The notes under the pieces are model-generated. The model saw only the letters and a list, made by a program, of their open reading frames with translations. It had not been told where the DNA came from and made no database searches. The position numbers and the translations under genes were made by a program. From contig NZ_KI421513.1 of assembly GCF_000473325.1 (NCBI RefSeq), positions 611,217-675,216 of the forward strand: a stretch of DNA of 64,000 nt. Direction: 5' to 3'. This document shows, in pieces, positions 8,356 to 17,031 of the stretch. Within the stretch, counting starts at the first letter, position 1. Each line of letters opens with the position of its first letter. This DNA comes from Leisingera caerulea DSM 24564. Lineage in GTDB: Bacteria > Pseudomonadota > Alphaproteobacteria > Rhodobacterales > Rhodobacteraceae.

Positions 8356-8991
8356 TCAGCAGCGCCGGGCCACCAGATAGCGCCCGGGCGTGTCCGCCGG
8401 GTAGTTGCCGGTCTCGATGATTTCGAAGCCTGCGCGCTGCACCGCAGCCTCCAGCGTGCGGATATCCAGGAAATCCACATAGCTGGGCGCCTTGCCCGCC
8501 AGCCGCATCAGCGGGATGGCCACGGTATACAGCCAATATTTCCAGGATCCCCGCGCCTCGCCCAGGCAGGGTGTCTTGGAAATAAACAGCCCGCCCTCGG
8601 GCAGCTTGGCGGCAATCGAGGCCAGCGCCGCCTCCAAATCCGGCAGCAGATGCAGCAGGTTGAAGGCCATCACTGCATCAACCGGGCCGTCCGGCGCGCT
8701 CTGCACATCGCAGCAGCGGAAATCCACATTGGCAGCCGCCGCATTCCAGGCCCTCTCCCGCCCCACCTTCAGCATCTCCTCCGACAGGTCGGTGGCAATG
8801 ATTTCACCCGCGTTTGGCGCCAGCGCAATCGCGGTGGAGCCGGTGCCGCAGCCCAGCTCCAGCACCCTGTCGCTGTCTCTAAGGTAAGACCGGGTCCGTT
8901 CCAGCGTGTAGCGGTAGGCGTCCAGGTCGCGGATCGGCGACTCGGCGTATTTCGGGGCAATCCTGTTCCAAAAGCGGGCGTCGGCTGTCAT
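8356..8991 (-). CDS. Class I SAM-dependent methyltransferase
   Basis: 211 residues. The SAM-binding motif VLELGCGTGSTAIAL (about 43-57) is followed by IATDLSEEML (motif Post I) and the FNLLHLLPD region. It is a cytosolic small-molecule type; the substrate is unknown. The ATG at 8991 has AAGGAG at normal spacing. It is divergent from a LysR-type gene, which may regulate it. Confidence 0.93.
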   Translation of the reverse strand: MTADARFWNRIAPKYAESPIRDLDAYRYTLERTRSYLRDSDRVLELGCGTGSTAIALAPNAGEIIATDLSEEMLKVGRERAWNAAAANVDFRCCDVQSAPDGPVDAVMAFNLLHLLPDLEAALASIAAKLPEGGLFISKTPCLGEARGSWKYWLYTVAIPLMRLAGKAPSYVDFLDIRTLEAAVQRAGFEIIETGNYPADTPGRYLVARRC

Positions 8992-9043
8992 GGCGGCTCT
9001 CCTTGCTGGACTTGAGCCTATCCATGCAGGAACCACAGATAAA

Positions 9044-9071
9044 TTGCCGAAATCCGCAAGGTTGTTATACA
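9044..9071 (+). promoter_or_regulatory. Candidate leaderless promoter for the LysR gene
   Basis: TTGCCG (9044-9049) and TATACA (9066-9071) are separated by 16 bases. The ATG of the LysR gene begins at 9079, only seven bases after the -10 element, and no ribosome binding site is visible. This fits a leaderless or near-leaderless transcript. Confidence 0.55.
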
Positions 9072-9078
9072 TATTTGC

Positions 9079-9957
9079 ATGGAAAACCCCGACTGGAACC
9101 ATATCCGCGCCTTTCTGGCCACCGCCGAGACCGGATCGCTGTCCGCAGCCGCGCGCAAGCTCGGCCTGACCCAGCCGACGCTGTCGCGCCAGGTGGCGGC
9201 GCTGGAGGCGGAACTGGGCGTGCTGCTGTTTGAACGTGTGGGCCGCGCGCTGGCCCTGACCGAAGCGGGGCACGAGCTGCTGACTCACAGCCGCAAGATG
9301 GGCGAGGCCGCCAACGGGCTGCGGCTGGCCGCCACCGGCCAGGCGCAGTCCATCGAGGGCACGGTGCGGATCACCGCCTCGGATGTGATGTCGGCGCATG
9401 TGCTGCCGCCGGTGCTGCACCAGCTGCGCCAGCGGGCGCCGCGCCTGACGATTGACGTGGTGGCAGCCAATGACATCCGCGACCTGATGCGGCGCGAGGC
9501 CGATATCGCCATCCGCCACGTCCGCCCCGAGCAGCCCGAGCTGATAGCCCGCCTGGTGCAGGAGGCCACCGCCCGTTTCTATGCCGCCCCCAGCTATCTG
9601 GAGCGGCGCGGGCGGCCCGCCTTGCCGGCGGATCTGGCGGCTCATGACTTCGTAGGCTTTGCCGACGTGGACCGATCAATCGCCTTCATGGCGCCGCTGG
9701 GCATCCATCTGACAGCGGACAACTTCCGCATCAGATCCACCAGCGGCCTGGCCTCCTGGGAGCTGGTGAAACAGGGCTTCGGCGTGTGCCCGATGATGGA
9801 CGATGTGGCCGCCGTCACGCCGGGGGTGGAGCGGCTGCTGCCGGGGATGGAGCCGCTCACCTTTCCGGTCTGGCTGACCACCCACCGCGAGCTGCACACC
9901 AGCCGCCGTATCCGCCTGGTTTTTGACCTGCTGGCGGAGTTCTTTGCCGCCAGGTGA
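9079..9957 (+). CDS. LysR family transcriptional regulator
   Basis: 292 residues. The N-terminal winged helix-turn-helix spans about residues 5-65 (FLATAETGSLSAAARKLGL, TLSRQVAALEAELG, LLFER). A substrate-binding domain follows (from about 90, EGTVRITASDVM). It resembles the large subgroup acting on aldehyde or alcohol metabolism genes, but the effector is unknown. It is divergent from the methyltransferase gene at 8356-8991. No Shine-Dalgarno sequence is seen, and a promoter lies immediately upstream. Confidence 0.94.
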   Translation: MENPDWNHIRAFLATAETGSLSAAARKLGLTQPTLSRQVAALEAELGVLLFERVGRALALTEAGHELLTHSRKMGEAANGLRLAATGQAQSIEGTVRITASDVMSAHVLPPVLHQLRQRAPRLTIDVVAANDIRDLMRREADIAIRHVRPEQPELIARLVQEATARFYAAPSYLERRGRPALPADLAAHDFVGFADVDRSIAFMAPLGIHLTADNFRIRSTSGLASWELVKQGFGVCPMMDDVAAVTPGVERLLPGMEPLTFPVWLTTHRELHTSRRIRLVFDLLAEFFAAR

Positions 9958-9964
9958 CAGAAAA

Positions 9965-9989
9965 GGCGGCGCCCGTCAGGTGCGCCGCC
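9965..9989 (-). terminator. Intrinsic terminator for pheT
   Basis: GGCGGCGC (9965-9972) pairs with GCGCCGCC (9982-9989). Read on the minus strand the stem is followed by TTTTCT, about 55 bases after the pheT stop. It also overlaps the end of the convergent LysR gene transcript. Confidence 0.75.
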
Positions 9990-10012
9990 CAAAAGCTTTC
10001 CTCAAAACTTTT

Positions 10013-10039
10013 ACCAAGGCTTTTCAAAAAAGCCTTGGT
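10013..10039. other. 12-bp perfect hairpin just downstream of pheT
   Basis: ACCAAGGCTTTT (10013-10024) and AAAAGCCTTGGT (10028-10039) flank a 3-base loop, seven bases beyond the pheT stop (minus strand). The internal A/T tracts make it an unusual terminator; with the hairpin at 9965-9989 it forms a tandem pair. Confidence 0.7.
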
Positions 10040-10045
10040 CCCGGC

Positions 10046-12442
10046 TCACCCCCGCAGGGTGCCACCGGTTGCCTTGGTCACCTTGGCGATGATCTTGTCG
10101 CTCACCGCCTCGATGTCCTTCTCCTTCAGCGTCTTGTCACTGGGCTGCAGCCGCACGGTGATCGCCAGCGACTTCTTGCCCTCGCCCAGGGAGCCGCCGA
10201 TGAACTCGTCAAAGACGCGCACATCCTCGATCAGCGCCTTGTCGGCACCGGCGGCGGCATTGACCAGGGTCAGCGCCTCGACGTCCGCATCGACCACAAA
10301 GGCAAAGTCCCGCTCCACCGCCTGCAGGTCGCTGATCGCGAGCGCCGGCCGGGTTGCACCGGATTTGCGCGGCAGCGGCACCTCATCCGGGAAGATGGTG
10401 AAGGCCACGGCAGCGCCCTTGATCCCCATCTGCTTCACAACCTTCGGATGCAGTTCGCCAAAGACGCCCAGGGTCTTTTTCGGACCCAGGCAGATGCGGC
10501 CATGACGGCCCGGGTGCCACCAGCTGGCGCCGCCGCGCAGGATCTGCACCTTGGCCGGCGCACCGATGGCGGCCAGCACCGCCTCGGCGTCCGCCTTGGC
10601 GTCGTAGAGATCCACCGCGCGCGAGGCGCCATGCACGTCCTTGGGCCCGGTGCGGCCCACCAGCAGGCCCGCGATCTGGGTCACCTGCTCGCCCGGCTCG
10701 CCGCCGGTGAAGGCAGGGCCCGCCTCAAACAGCGCCAGGTCCATATAACCGCGCGCCTGGTTGCGGGCCGCGGCCTGCAAGAGCCCTGCCAGCAGATCCG
10801 GGCGCATGTGCGACATCTCCGAGGAGATCGGGTTGGCCAGCATCGTGGCATCATCCCCGCCGCCGAACAGCGCGGCCGAGGCCTTGTCGATAAAGCTGTA
10901 GCTGACGATTTCATTGTAGCCGAGGCTGGCGCAGGTGCGGCGCGCCATCTGCTGGCGGCGCTGCTGCGGCGTCATCACCGGCTTCGGGATGCCGTCGGTC
11001 AGCCGCGGCAGCGGCTTGCCCTGCAGCTTGGTCAGCGAGGCAATGCGCGCGACCTCCTCGACCAGGTCGGCCTCGCCCTGCACATCCGGGCGCCAGCTGG
11101 GCACATGCGCCATGTTGCCCTCCAGGCGGAAGCCCAGGCGGGTCAGGGTCTGGCGCTGGTCGCTTTCCGGGATTTCCATGCCCACCAGCGACTGCACCCG
11201 GCCGCTGTCCAGCTTGTAAGCGCGCGAATGATCCGGCACGTCGCCCGCAATCACCACCTCCGACGGCTCGCCGCCGCAGATGTCCAGGATCATCTGGGTC
11301 GCCCGGTGCAGGCCCTCGATGGTGTATTCCGGATCCACCCCGCGCTCGAACCGGTAGCGCGCGTCGGAGTTGATCTTGAGCGCCCGGCCCGCCATGGCGA
11401 TCTGCACATGATCCCAGAACGCGCTCTCCAGGAACACATCCATGGTTTCCTCGGTGCAGCCGGTTTCCTCGCCGCCCATGATGCCGCCGATGCTCTCCAC
11501 GCCTTTTTCGTCGGAGATCACCATATGGCCCGCACCCAGGGTGTATTCCTTCTCATCCAGCGCCACCAGCGTCTCGCCGCCCTGGGCGCGGTGCACCCGC
11601 AGGTCACCGGATACCTTGGCCGCATCGAACACATGCAGCGGGCGGTTCTGGTCGAAGGTGAAGAAGTTTGTCACATCCACCAGCGCCGAGATCGGGCGCA
11701 GGCCGATCGCCGTCAGCCGGTCCTGCAGCCACTGCGGGCTGGGGCCGTTCTTCACGCCCTTGATCAGGCGGCCGGCGAACAGCGGGCAGCCGTCCAGGGT
11801 GTCCTCGTCAATGGTCACCTTGATGGGGCTCGCGAAATCCCCGGGCACCGCCTCAAACGCGCGCGTCTTCAGGGTGCCCAGACCCCGCGCCGCCAGGTCG
11901 CGGGCAATGCCGTAAACTCCCAGCGCATCGGGACGGTTCGGGGTGATCGCGATCTCGATGACCGGGTCGACCTTGGCCGGATCGTTTTCCGCCAGCCAGT
12001 CCACGAAGCTGTCGCCAACCTTGCCGGAGGGCAGTTCGATGATGCCGTCATGCTCTTCCGACAGCTCCAGCTCGCGCTCGGAGGCCATCATGCCAAAGCT
12101 CTCGATGCCGCGGATCTTGCCGACGCCGATGGTGATATCCAGGCCCGGGACATACATGCCCGGCTTGCAAACCACCACGGTGATGCCTTCGCGCGCGTTC
12201 GGCGCGCCGCAGATGATCTGCAGCTCGCCCTCGTCGGTGTCCACCTTGCAGACCCGCAGCTTGTCGGCATCAGGGTGTTTCTCGGCGTGCGTCACATAGC
12301 CAAGCTTGAAATCCTTCAGCGCATCGGCCGGGTTGACGACCCCTTCGACTTCAAGGCCCAGGTCGGTCAGGGCGTCGGTGATCTCCGCCACCGAAGCATC
12401 GGTGTCGAGGTGGTCTTTCAGCCAGGAAAGCGTGAATTTCAT
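10046..12442 (-). CDS. pheT: Phenylalanine--tRNA ligase beta subunit
   Basis: 798 residues, full length. N-terminal MKFTLSWLKDHLDTDAS, a tRNA-binding EMAP-like domain (about 40-150, CGAPNAREGITVVV), B3/B4 editing domain, B5 domain and a C-terminal FDX-ACB anticodon-binding domain (RDFAFVVDADVEALTLV to the end). It forms the alpha2-beta2 synthetase with PheS and carries the editing site for Tyr-tRNA(Phe). Normally it directly follows pheS; here it is separated by about 1.7 kb containing two other genes and a gene-free gap. Confidence 0.97.
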   Translation of the reverse strand: MKFTLSWLKDHLDTDASVAEITDALTDLGLEVEGVVNPADALKDFKLGYVTHAEKHPDADKLRVCKVDTDEGELQIICGAPNAREGITVVVCKPGMYVPGLDITIGVGKIRGIESFGMMASERELELSEEHDGIIELPSGKVGDSFVDWLAENDPAKVDPVIEIAITPNRPDALGVYGIARDLAARGLGTLKTRAFEAVPGDFASPIKVTIDEDTLDGCPLFAGRLIKGVKNGPSPQWLQDRLTAIGLRPISALVDVTNFFTFDQNRPLHVFDAAKVSGDLRVHRAQGGETLVALDEKEYTLGAGHMVISDEKGVESIGGIMGGEETGCTEETMDVFLESAFWDHVQIAMAGRALKINSDARYRFERGVDPEYTIEGLHRATQMILDICGGEPSEVVIAGDVPDHSRAYKLDSGRVQSLVGMEIPESDQRQTLTRLGFRLEGNMAHVPSWRPDVQGEADLVEEVARIASLTKLQGKPLPRLTDGIPKPVMTPQQRRQQMARRTCASLGYNEIVSYSFIDKASAALFGGGDDATMLANPISSEMSHMRPDLLAGLLQAAARNQARGYMDLALFEAGPAFTGGEPGEQVTQIAGLLVGRTGPKDVHGASRAVDLYDAKADAEAVLAAIGAPAKVQILRGGASWWHPGRHGRICLGPKKTLGVFGELHPKVVKQMGIKGAAVAFTIFPDEVPLPRKSGATRPALAISDLQAVERDFAFVVDADVEALTLVNAAAGADKALIEDVRVFDEFIGGSLGEGKKSLAITVRLQPSDKTLKEKDIEAVSDKIIAKVTKATGGTLRG

Positions 12443-12529
12443 CGGTCGGGGACCCCTTGGCAGACATGCAGTTTGCCAGAGGCAATGGCAAAGAATGCGC
12501 CAAGGTTCAAGGGCGCAGCGCAGATGCCC

Positions 12530-13345
12530 TCAAGGATAGCTGGGAGTGAGGTTCAAAAGCTCATCCAATTGCCGCCCGATCCAGCCGTGCGGGATGAAAT
12601 GGCCGCCGGGGTGGGTGTCCAGCACGACCTGGCCTTGCGCGCAGCCCGCCCACACGGTGCGCTCCAGCTTCAGCCACTCCACCGCCTGCCACTGCCCCAG
12701 CACCCGCGCTGCGCCGCAGCCCAGCCGCGCCCGCCACAGCGCCACCGGATAGGTCCGCTCGCCGCCGGGGCCATAGGGAAAATCCATCACCCTGTCCTTC
12801 AGCCCGTGCACGTGGCGCACCTCGCGCGGGGCTTCAGGGCAGTCCTCGCTCTGCCGGAGGGTCCCGGCCACCGCCATCAATGCGGCCACATCATTGCCGC
12901 TGTGGCAGACATAGCGCCAGGCCATGGCAGAGCCGTAGGAGTAGCCTGAAACGTATATGCGCTCGGGATCAACGGGATAGCGCTTGGCGACGTCCTCCAG
13001 CACCCGGTCGGCAAAGGCGGCATCCTCTGTGTCAGCCGACCAGAAATCCCAGGTCTTGCACCGTCCGTTCGGTGTCACCAGCAAGACACCCCGGCGTTTG
13101 GCCGATGCCCCAACCCGGTCGCTGTTCTGTGCATGCACCCCGGTCCGCGCCCAGCCGTGAAAATGCAGCAGCACCGGCAGCGGCGAGACCCCGTCCCAGC
13201 CCTCCGGCTCCATCACGTGATAGGAGCGGTCCCCCAGCACACAGGGCGTTGCGCCAAGGCACTCAGCCGTTTTCGGCGGCCCCATGGCGGCAGCGGCAGT
13301 GGCCCACAGCAGGGCGGCGGTGAAGGCTAGAACGGCCTGGATCAT
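12530..13345 (-). CDS. Secreted alpha/beta-hydrolase, PHB depolymerase/LpqC-like esterase
   Basis: 271 residues with a Sec signal peptide (about 1-20, ending ATAAAA). The alpha/beta-hydrolase core has an oxyanion region VLLHFHGWART (about 58-68) and nucleophile elbow GYSYGSAM (Ser about 136). The late His lies in THPGGHFIP. This family contains extracellular poly(3-hydroxybutyrate) depolymerases and feruloyl or acetyl-xylan esterases; the substrate is not clear. It shares its plan with the protein at 24792-25628. It lies between pheS and pheT. Confidence 0.85.
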   Translation of the reverse strand: MIQAVLAFTAALLWATAAAAMGPPKTAECLGATPCVLGDRSYHVMEPEGWDGVSPLPVLLHFHGWARTGVHAQNSDRVGASAKRRGVLLVTPNGRCKTWDFWSADTEDAAFADRVLEDVAKRYPVDPERIYVSGYSYGSAMAWRYVCHSGNDVAALMAVAGTLRQSEDCPEAPREVRHVHGLKDRVMDFPYGPGGERTYPVALWRARLGCGAARVLGQWQAVEWLKLERTVWAGCAQGQVVLDTHPGGHFIPHGWIGRQLDELLNLTPSYP

Positions 13346-13780
13346 ATGTGCGAGCGTAGCCGCGGAGCGGCAGCTGTCACGTCACAACTTTGTGGGATGA
13401 CTTTGAACGTTTAAGCCGCGCCATCGCCTGGCCGCGGGGAGGCGATCCGACGGTGGTGTCTGGCAGTTTATGCCGGCCAACTCCGCAGGACGTCTAACTG
13501 GAGCGCCTGCGTCACCAAATCGCCTGCCCGTGCGGGCGGTCTCTCGAGCATTGCTCAGCAATGCACTGCCGACAGGCGATGGCAAGCAATCGCCGAAAGG
13601 CAAGCGATGGCGCGGCGGCCTGCGGCCTTGGTCCTGCGCTGGGGGGCATCCAATGGCAGGAATATTCCAGTCTAGAGGTACCCGTTGCGACAAATCACAG
13701 AGCATCGACCCTGCCCTGTGTGTGGGGGTAGTGCGCGATGCAAGCTTCGCTCAGCGGTATCTCATCTTGAAGTATCCGAT
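13346..13780. other. Gene-free stretch inside the pheS-pheT interval
   Basis: 435 bases with open frames on both strands but no ribosome binding site and no recognisable protein. It has several short related repeats (GGCGAT-containing words at about 13451, 13577 and 13606) and a palindrome GCATTGCTCAGCAATGC (13548-13564). The base composition is less GC-rich towards 13780. It may be a decayed insertion. Confidence 0.5.
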
Positions 13781-14173
13781 TTAACCGAGCTCTAGACCCA
13801 ACTTTTCGGCAGCCTCTTTCTTTAAGAACGCTATAGCCAAGTCTTTCATCAAAGTGAGGGTCGCTCCCCCCATTTGAGCGGCGCCATCTTTGGTTTTTTG
13901 CCAAACATTTTCGTCGCGTATCGCGTCCAGATAATCATGACCCGCCCAACTGATGGTGAGAAATTCGCCCGGAGGATCGTCCTCGTCAGCTAACGTCGCA
14001 TTCCGAAGTAGCCCCGCCTCCCACATTAGCGAAATTTGGTAGTGATCATGCTCTGACCAATCAGCGCCTTTTTGTGCTCCAGCAGGGTATCCGCCTGTTG
14101 GTTTAAACCGACCGCCCGGGAGCTCTGACAATATGATCAGCAGTTCCCGAATGCGGTCGAAGTCGCGTTTCAC
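13781..14173 (-). CDS. DUF2513 domain-containing protein
   Basis: 130 residues matching DUF2513 ([17 protein letters not shown] at the start, [23 protein letters not shown] at about 75-97). Members are small winged-helix-like proteins, often carried by prophages and mobile DNA; their function is unknown. The GTG start overlaps the pheS stop in a GTGA arrangement, so it is translationally coupled to pheS. The gene is visibly more AT-rich than pheS and pheT, consistent with acquisition from elsewhere. Confidence 0.85.
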   Translation of the reverse strand: MKRDFDRIRELLIILSELPGGRFKPTGGYPAGAQKGADWSEHDHYQISLMWEAGLLRNATLADEDDPPGEFLTISWAGHDYLDAIRDENVWQKTKDGAAQMGGATLTLMKDLAIAFLKKEAAEKLGLELG

Positions 14174-15243
14174 CTGCTCAAACCGCCATGCAGCGCCGGC
14201 ATATCGAGGCTCTGGAAGCCATAGTGGCGCAGCCAGCGCAGGTCGCTGTCGAAGAAGGCGCGCAGGTCCGGGATGCCGTATTTCAGCATCGCCAGGCGGT
14301 CGATGCCAATGCCGAAGGCAAAGCCCTGATAGATCTCCGGGTCGATGCCGCCCGCCGCGATCACCTTGGGGTGCACCATGCCGGAGCCGAGGATCTCCAT
14401 CCAGTCGTCGCCCTCGCCGATCTTCAGCGCACCACCCTCCCAGGAGCAGCGGATGTCGACCTCTGCCGACGGCTCGGTGAAGGGGAAGTGCGAGGCGCGG
14501 AAGCGCAGCTCGACGTCGTCCACCTCGAAGAAGGATTTGACGAATTCCTCCAGCACCCACTTGAGGTTCGCCATCGAGATGTCCTTGTCCAGCGCCAGGC
14601 CTTCGACCTGGTGGAACATCGGCGTGTGTGTCTGGTCATAGTCGGCGCGGTAAACGCCGCCCGGGCAGATGATGCGCAGGGGCGCGCCCATCTTTTCCAT
14701 CGAGCGGATCTGCACCGGCGATGTATGGGTGCGCAGCACATGCGGCGGACGGTTGTCGCCTTCCGCACGGTGCATGTAGAACGTGTCCATCTCGGCGCGC
14801 GCCGGGTGGTGGCCCGGAATGTTCAGCGCATCGAAGTTGTACCAGTCGGTGTCAATCCGCGGCCCCTCAGCGACGGAGAAGCCCAGTTCGGCAAAGATCG
14901 CGGTGATCTCTTCCTGCACCTGGCTGATCGGATGCAGGCTGCCTTGGCGAGAGGGGCGCGACGGCAGGGTCACGTCCAGCCATTCAGTGCGCAGACGCTC
15001 ATCCAGCGCGGCATCTTCCAGCCCCGCCTTCTTGGCTGCCAGCGCCGAGTTGATCTCATCCTTCAGCGCGTTCAGCGCCGGGCCCGCCACCTGGCGTTCC
15101 TCGGGGGTCATCTTGCCCAGCTCGCGCATCTTCAGCGCCACTTCGCCCTTCTTGCCGACCGCGGCAAGGCGGATCGCCTCCAGCGCCGCCTCGTCGGCGG
15201 CCTCTGCAATCTGACCCAGGTATTTGGCTTTAAGATCGTCCAT
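14170..15243 (-). CDS. pheS: Phenylalanine--tRNA ligase alpha subunit
   Basis: 357 residues. An N-terminal coiled coil (about 1-90) is followed by the class II catalytic core: motif 2 around [33 protein letters not shown], and motif 3 [22 protein letters not shown] (split by position, about 312-333). The C-terminus [10 protein letters not shown] is intact. The ATG at 15243 has GAGGGG six bases upstream; the in-frame GTG one codon earlier is not needed. Confidence 0.97.
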   Translation of the reverse strand: MDDLKAKYLGQIAEAADEAALEAIRLAAVGKKGEVALKMRELGKMTPEERQVAGPALNALKDEINSALAAKKAGLEDAALDERLRTEWLDVTLPSRPSRQGSLHPISQVQEEITAIFAELGFSVAEGPRIDTDWYNFDALNIPGHHPARAEMDTFYMHRAEGDNRPPHVLRTHTSPVQIRSMEKMGAPLRIICPGGVYRADYDQTHTPMFHQVEGLALDKDISMANLKWVLEEFVKSFFEVDDVELRFRASHFPFTEPSAEVDIRCSWEGGALKIGEGDDWMEILGSGMVHPKVIAAGGIDPEIYQGFAFGIGIDRLAMLKYGIPDLRAFFDSDLRWLRHYGFQSLDMPALHGGLSR

Positions 15244-15414
15244 CACGGCCCCTCGAATTCTGCTGATGCCCTGCTACCACAAGGGCGCGCGAAAGCAAGA
15301 GGGCGGCGGCGGAAGCCCGGCGGGTGTGTCGCCGCGGCGCGGCCGCGCCTGAAACCCTGCCCGTTTTGTGATACACTCAGGCAAATCTTTTCAGCAGCAG
15401 CGGAGGGCACAGCC

Positions 15415-16050
15415 ATGGCACATGTGGATTGGTATATCGAGGGCCGCAGCTTCGGGAACTGCAACTGCAACTACGGCTGCCCCTGCCAGTTCGAAGATCT
15501 GCCCACCCACGGCAATTGCACCGGGTTCGAGGTGCTGCATATCGACAAGGGGCATTTTGGCGGGACCGACCTGACCGGCGCCCACTGCGCGTTGCTTTAT
15601 GCCTGGCCCGGCCCGATCTACGAGGGCAAGGGCGCATTGCAGACGATCATCGACGACCGCGCCTCTGACGCCCAGCGCGCGGCGCTGGAAACCGTGCTTC
15701 TGGGCGGTGAAACGGATGAGGAAGCCACCCACTGGTGGGTGTTCCGCGCCATGTGCGACACCGTGCACGAGACGCTGATCAAGCGGATCGACTACGAGGT
15801 GGACATTGAAAACCGCACCGCCAGGCTGGATATCGACGGGCTGGTCACCTCCACCGGCCGCCCGATCCAGGCCCCGCACGGCGGCGGCCCGCACCGGGTC
15901 CGCATTGATATCCCCGGCGGTATCGAATTCACGCTTGCGGAAATAGGCAGCGCCTCCACCACATCCAACGCAGCGATCAAGCTGGACCTGGACGACAGCT
16001 ATGGCCAATGGGCCGTCATCCGCCACGGCCCGCACGGGATTGCCGCCTGA
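15415..16050 (+). CDS. DUF1326 domain-containing protein
   Basis: 211 residues from an ATG preceded by GGAGGG. It has the DUF1326 N-terminal signature with closely spaced cysteines, NCNCNYGCPCQFEDLPTHGNC (about 15-35, split here by reading in two parts: CNCNYGCPC then HGNC), suggesting metal or disulfide chemistry. The remainder is a beta-rich domain. No signal peptide. The function of the family is not established. It is divergent from pheS and convergent with the glutaredoxin-MauE gene. Confidence 0.9.
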   Translation: MAHVDWYIEGRSFGNCNCNYGCPCQFEDLPTHGNCTGFEVLHIDKGHFGGTDLTGAHCALLYAWPGPIYEGKGALQTIIDDRASDAQRAALETVLLGGETDEEATHWWVFRAMCDTVHETLIKRIDYEVDIENRTARLDIDGLVTSTGRPIQAPHGGGPHRVRIDIPGGIEFTLAEIGSASTTSNAAIKLDLDDSYGQWAVIRHGPHGIAA

Positions 16051-16057
16051 GGCAGCC

Positions 16058-16822
16058 TCAGCTTAGAAGCATCCAAGCGCCCATGCCCGCCATCATCAGG
16101 TTTTCGGTGAGCGAAACAAACCCTAACGGCACCTCGCTGCTGCCGCCCATGCAGGCGCATTTCAGCTCCCGCTTGTCAATATAGACCGCTTTGAACACTG
16201 AAACCGCGCCAATGGTGCCGATCACCAGCGCCAGCGGCGCCGCCAGCCAGATCAGCACGCCCGCCAGCATCAGAAGGCCCGCCAGCCCTTCGGCGAAGGG
16301 ATAGATATAGGCATAGGGCACAAACCGGCGCGCCAGCAGGTCATAGTTCAGGAACATGCTGGAGAAGCTTTCCACGTCGCGCAGCTTCTGCAGCGCCAGA
16401 AGGCACATGGAAACGGCGACAAACCATTGCAGCGTGCGCCCGCCCGCAAGCGTGCCAAAGGCAGCCCACTGCACCGCCAGCGCAATCCCCAGCGCCATGG
16501 CAAACAGCGCAATCACCGGCACATAGGTGGTCTCCCCCTCGGCGCGGACCGGGACGCCGAAATGGGCGCGCAGATCCTCATAGCCGCCAATCCGCTCGCC
16601 GCCGATATAGGTCTGCGGCGTGGTTTCGACCCCCGCCCGCGCCTGAAAGCGCTCAACCTCCTCGCGGGTGGTCAGCCGGTGATCCTCAACCTCAAGCCCT
16701 TTCCAGCGCAGCAGCGACTTTGACTTCAGCCCGTAGGGGCACAGATGGCCCGGCATATCCATCCGGTAGAGTTTTGCGGTGTTGCGTGCGGCATCCGTGT
16801 GCGCGGGGTCTGCGGCGGTCAT
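16058..16822 (-). CDS. Glutaredoxin-MauE/DoxX-like membrane fusion protein
   Basis: 254 residues from an ATG with AGGAG seven bases upstream. Residues about 15-90 are a glutaredoxin-like domain (LYRMDMPGHLCPYGLKSK, TTPQTYIGGERIGGYEDL), but the active site reads CPYG with a single cysteine (C28). Residues about 98-254 hold four membrane helices of the MauE/DoxX type, ending with KCACMGG (C222, C224), the paired cysteines typical of this redox-associated family. A role in thiol or quinone-linked redox transfer at the inner membrane is likely but unproven. Confidence 0.85.
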   Translation of the reverse strand: MTAADPAHTDAARNTAKLYRMDMPGHLCPYGLKSKSLLRWKGLEVEDHRLTTREEVERFQARAGVETTPQTYIGGERIGGYEDLRAHFGVPVRAEGETTYVPVIALFAMALGIALAVQWAAFGTLAGGRTLQWFVAVSMCLLALQKLRDVESFSSMFLNYDLLARRFVPYAYIYPFAEGLAGLLMLAGVLIWLAAPLALVIGTIGAVSVFKAVYIDKRELKCACMGGSSEVPLGFVSLTENLMMAGMGAWMLLS

Positions 16823-17031
16823 TGCGTGCTCCTGTTCCGGTCCCGGCCAATGGGTTGGCGTCACCGGCTCAACGCCGTGCCCCCGCCCTAAAGTTCCGCC
16901 TGGTTTTCCCGGGTTCGCATACCGCGGCGGAGAAACGGCATTTGGGCCGCAAGAACGGCCTCTTAGCGCTTGCCAGACGGGTACTTGCATGCGCACTTTA
17001 TCCCGCAGCTTCGAAATTCGGATATATCTTC

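Noticed and set aside
9923..12949. A 1008-codon open frame on the plus strand opposite pheT
   Set aside because: It is the antisense shadow of pheT in GC-rich DNA; composition is His/Arg/Gln-rich and no domain is recognisable.
13382..13705. Possible 107-residue protein on the minus strand between pheS and pheT
   Set aside because: No ribosome binding site, no domain, very rich in Arg/Pro/Ala; treated as part of a gene-free stretch.
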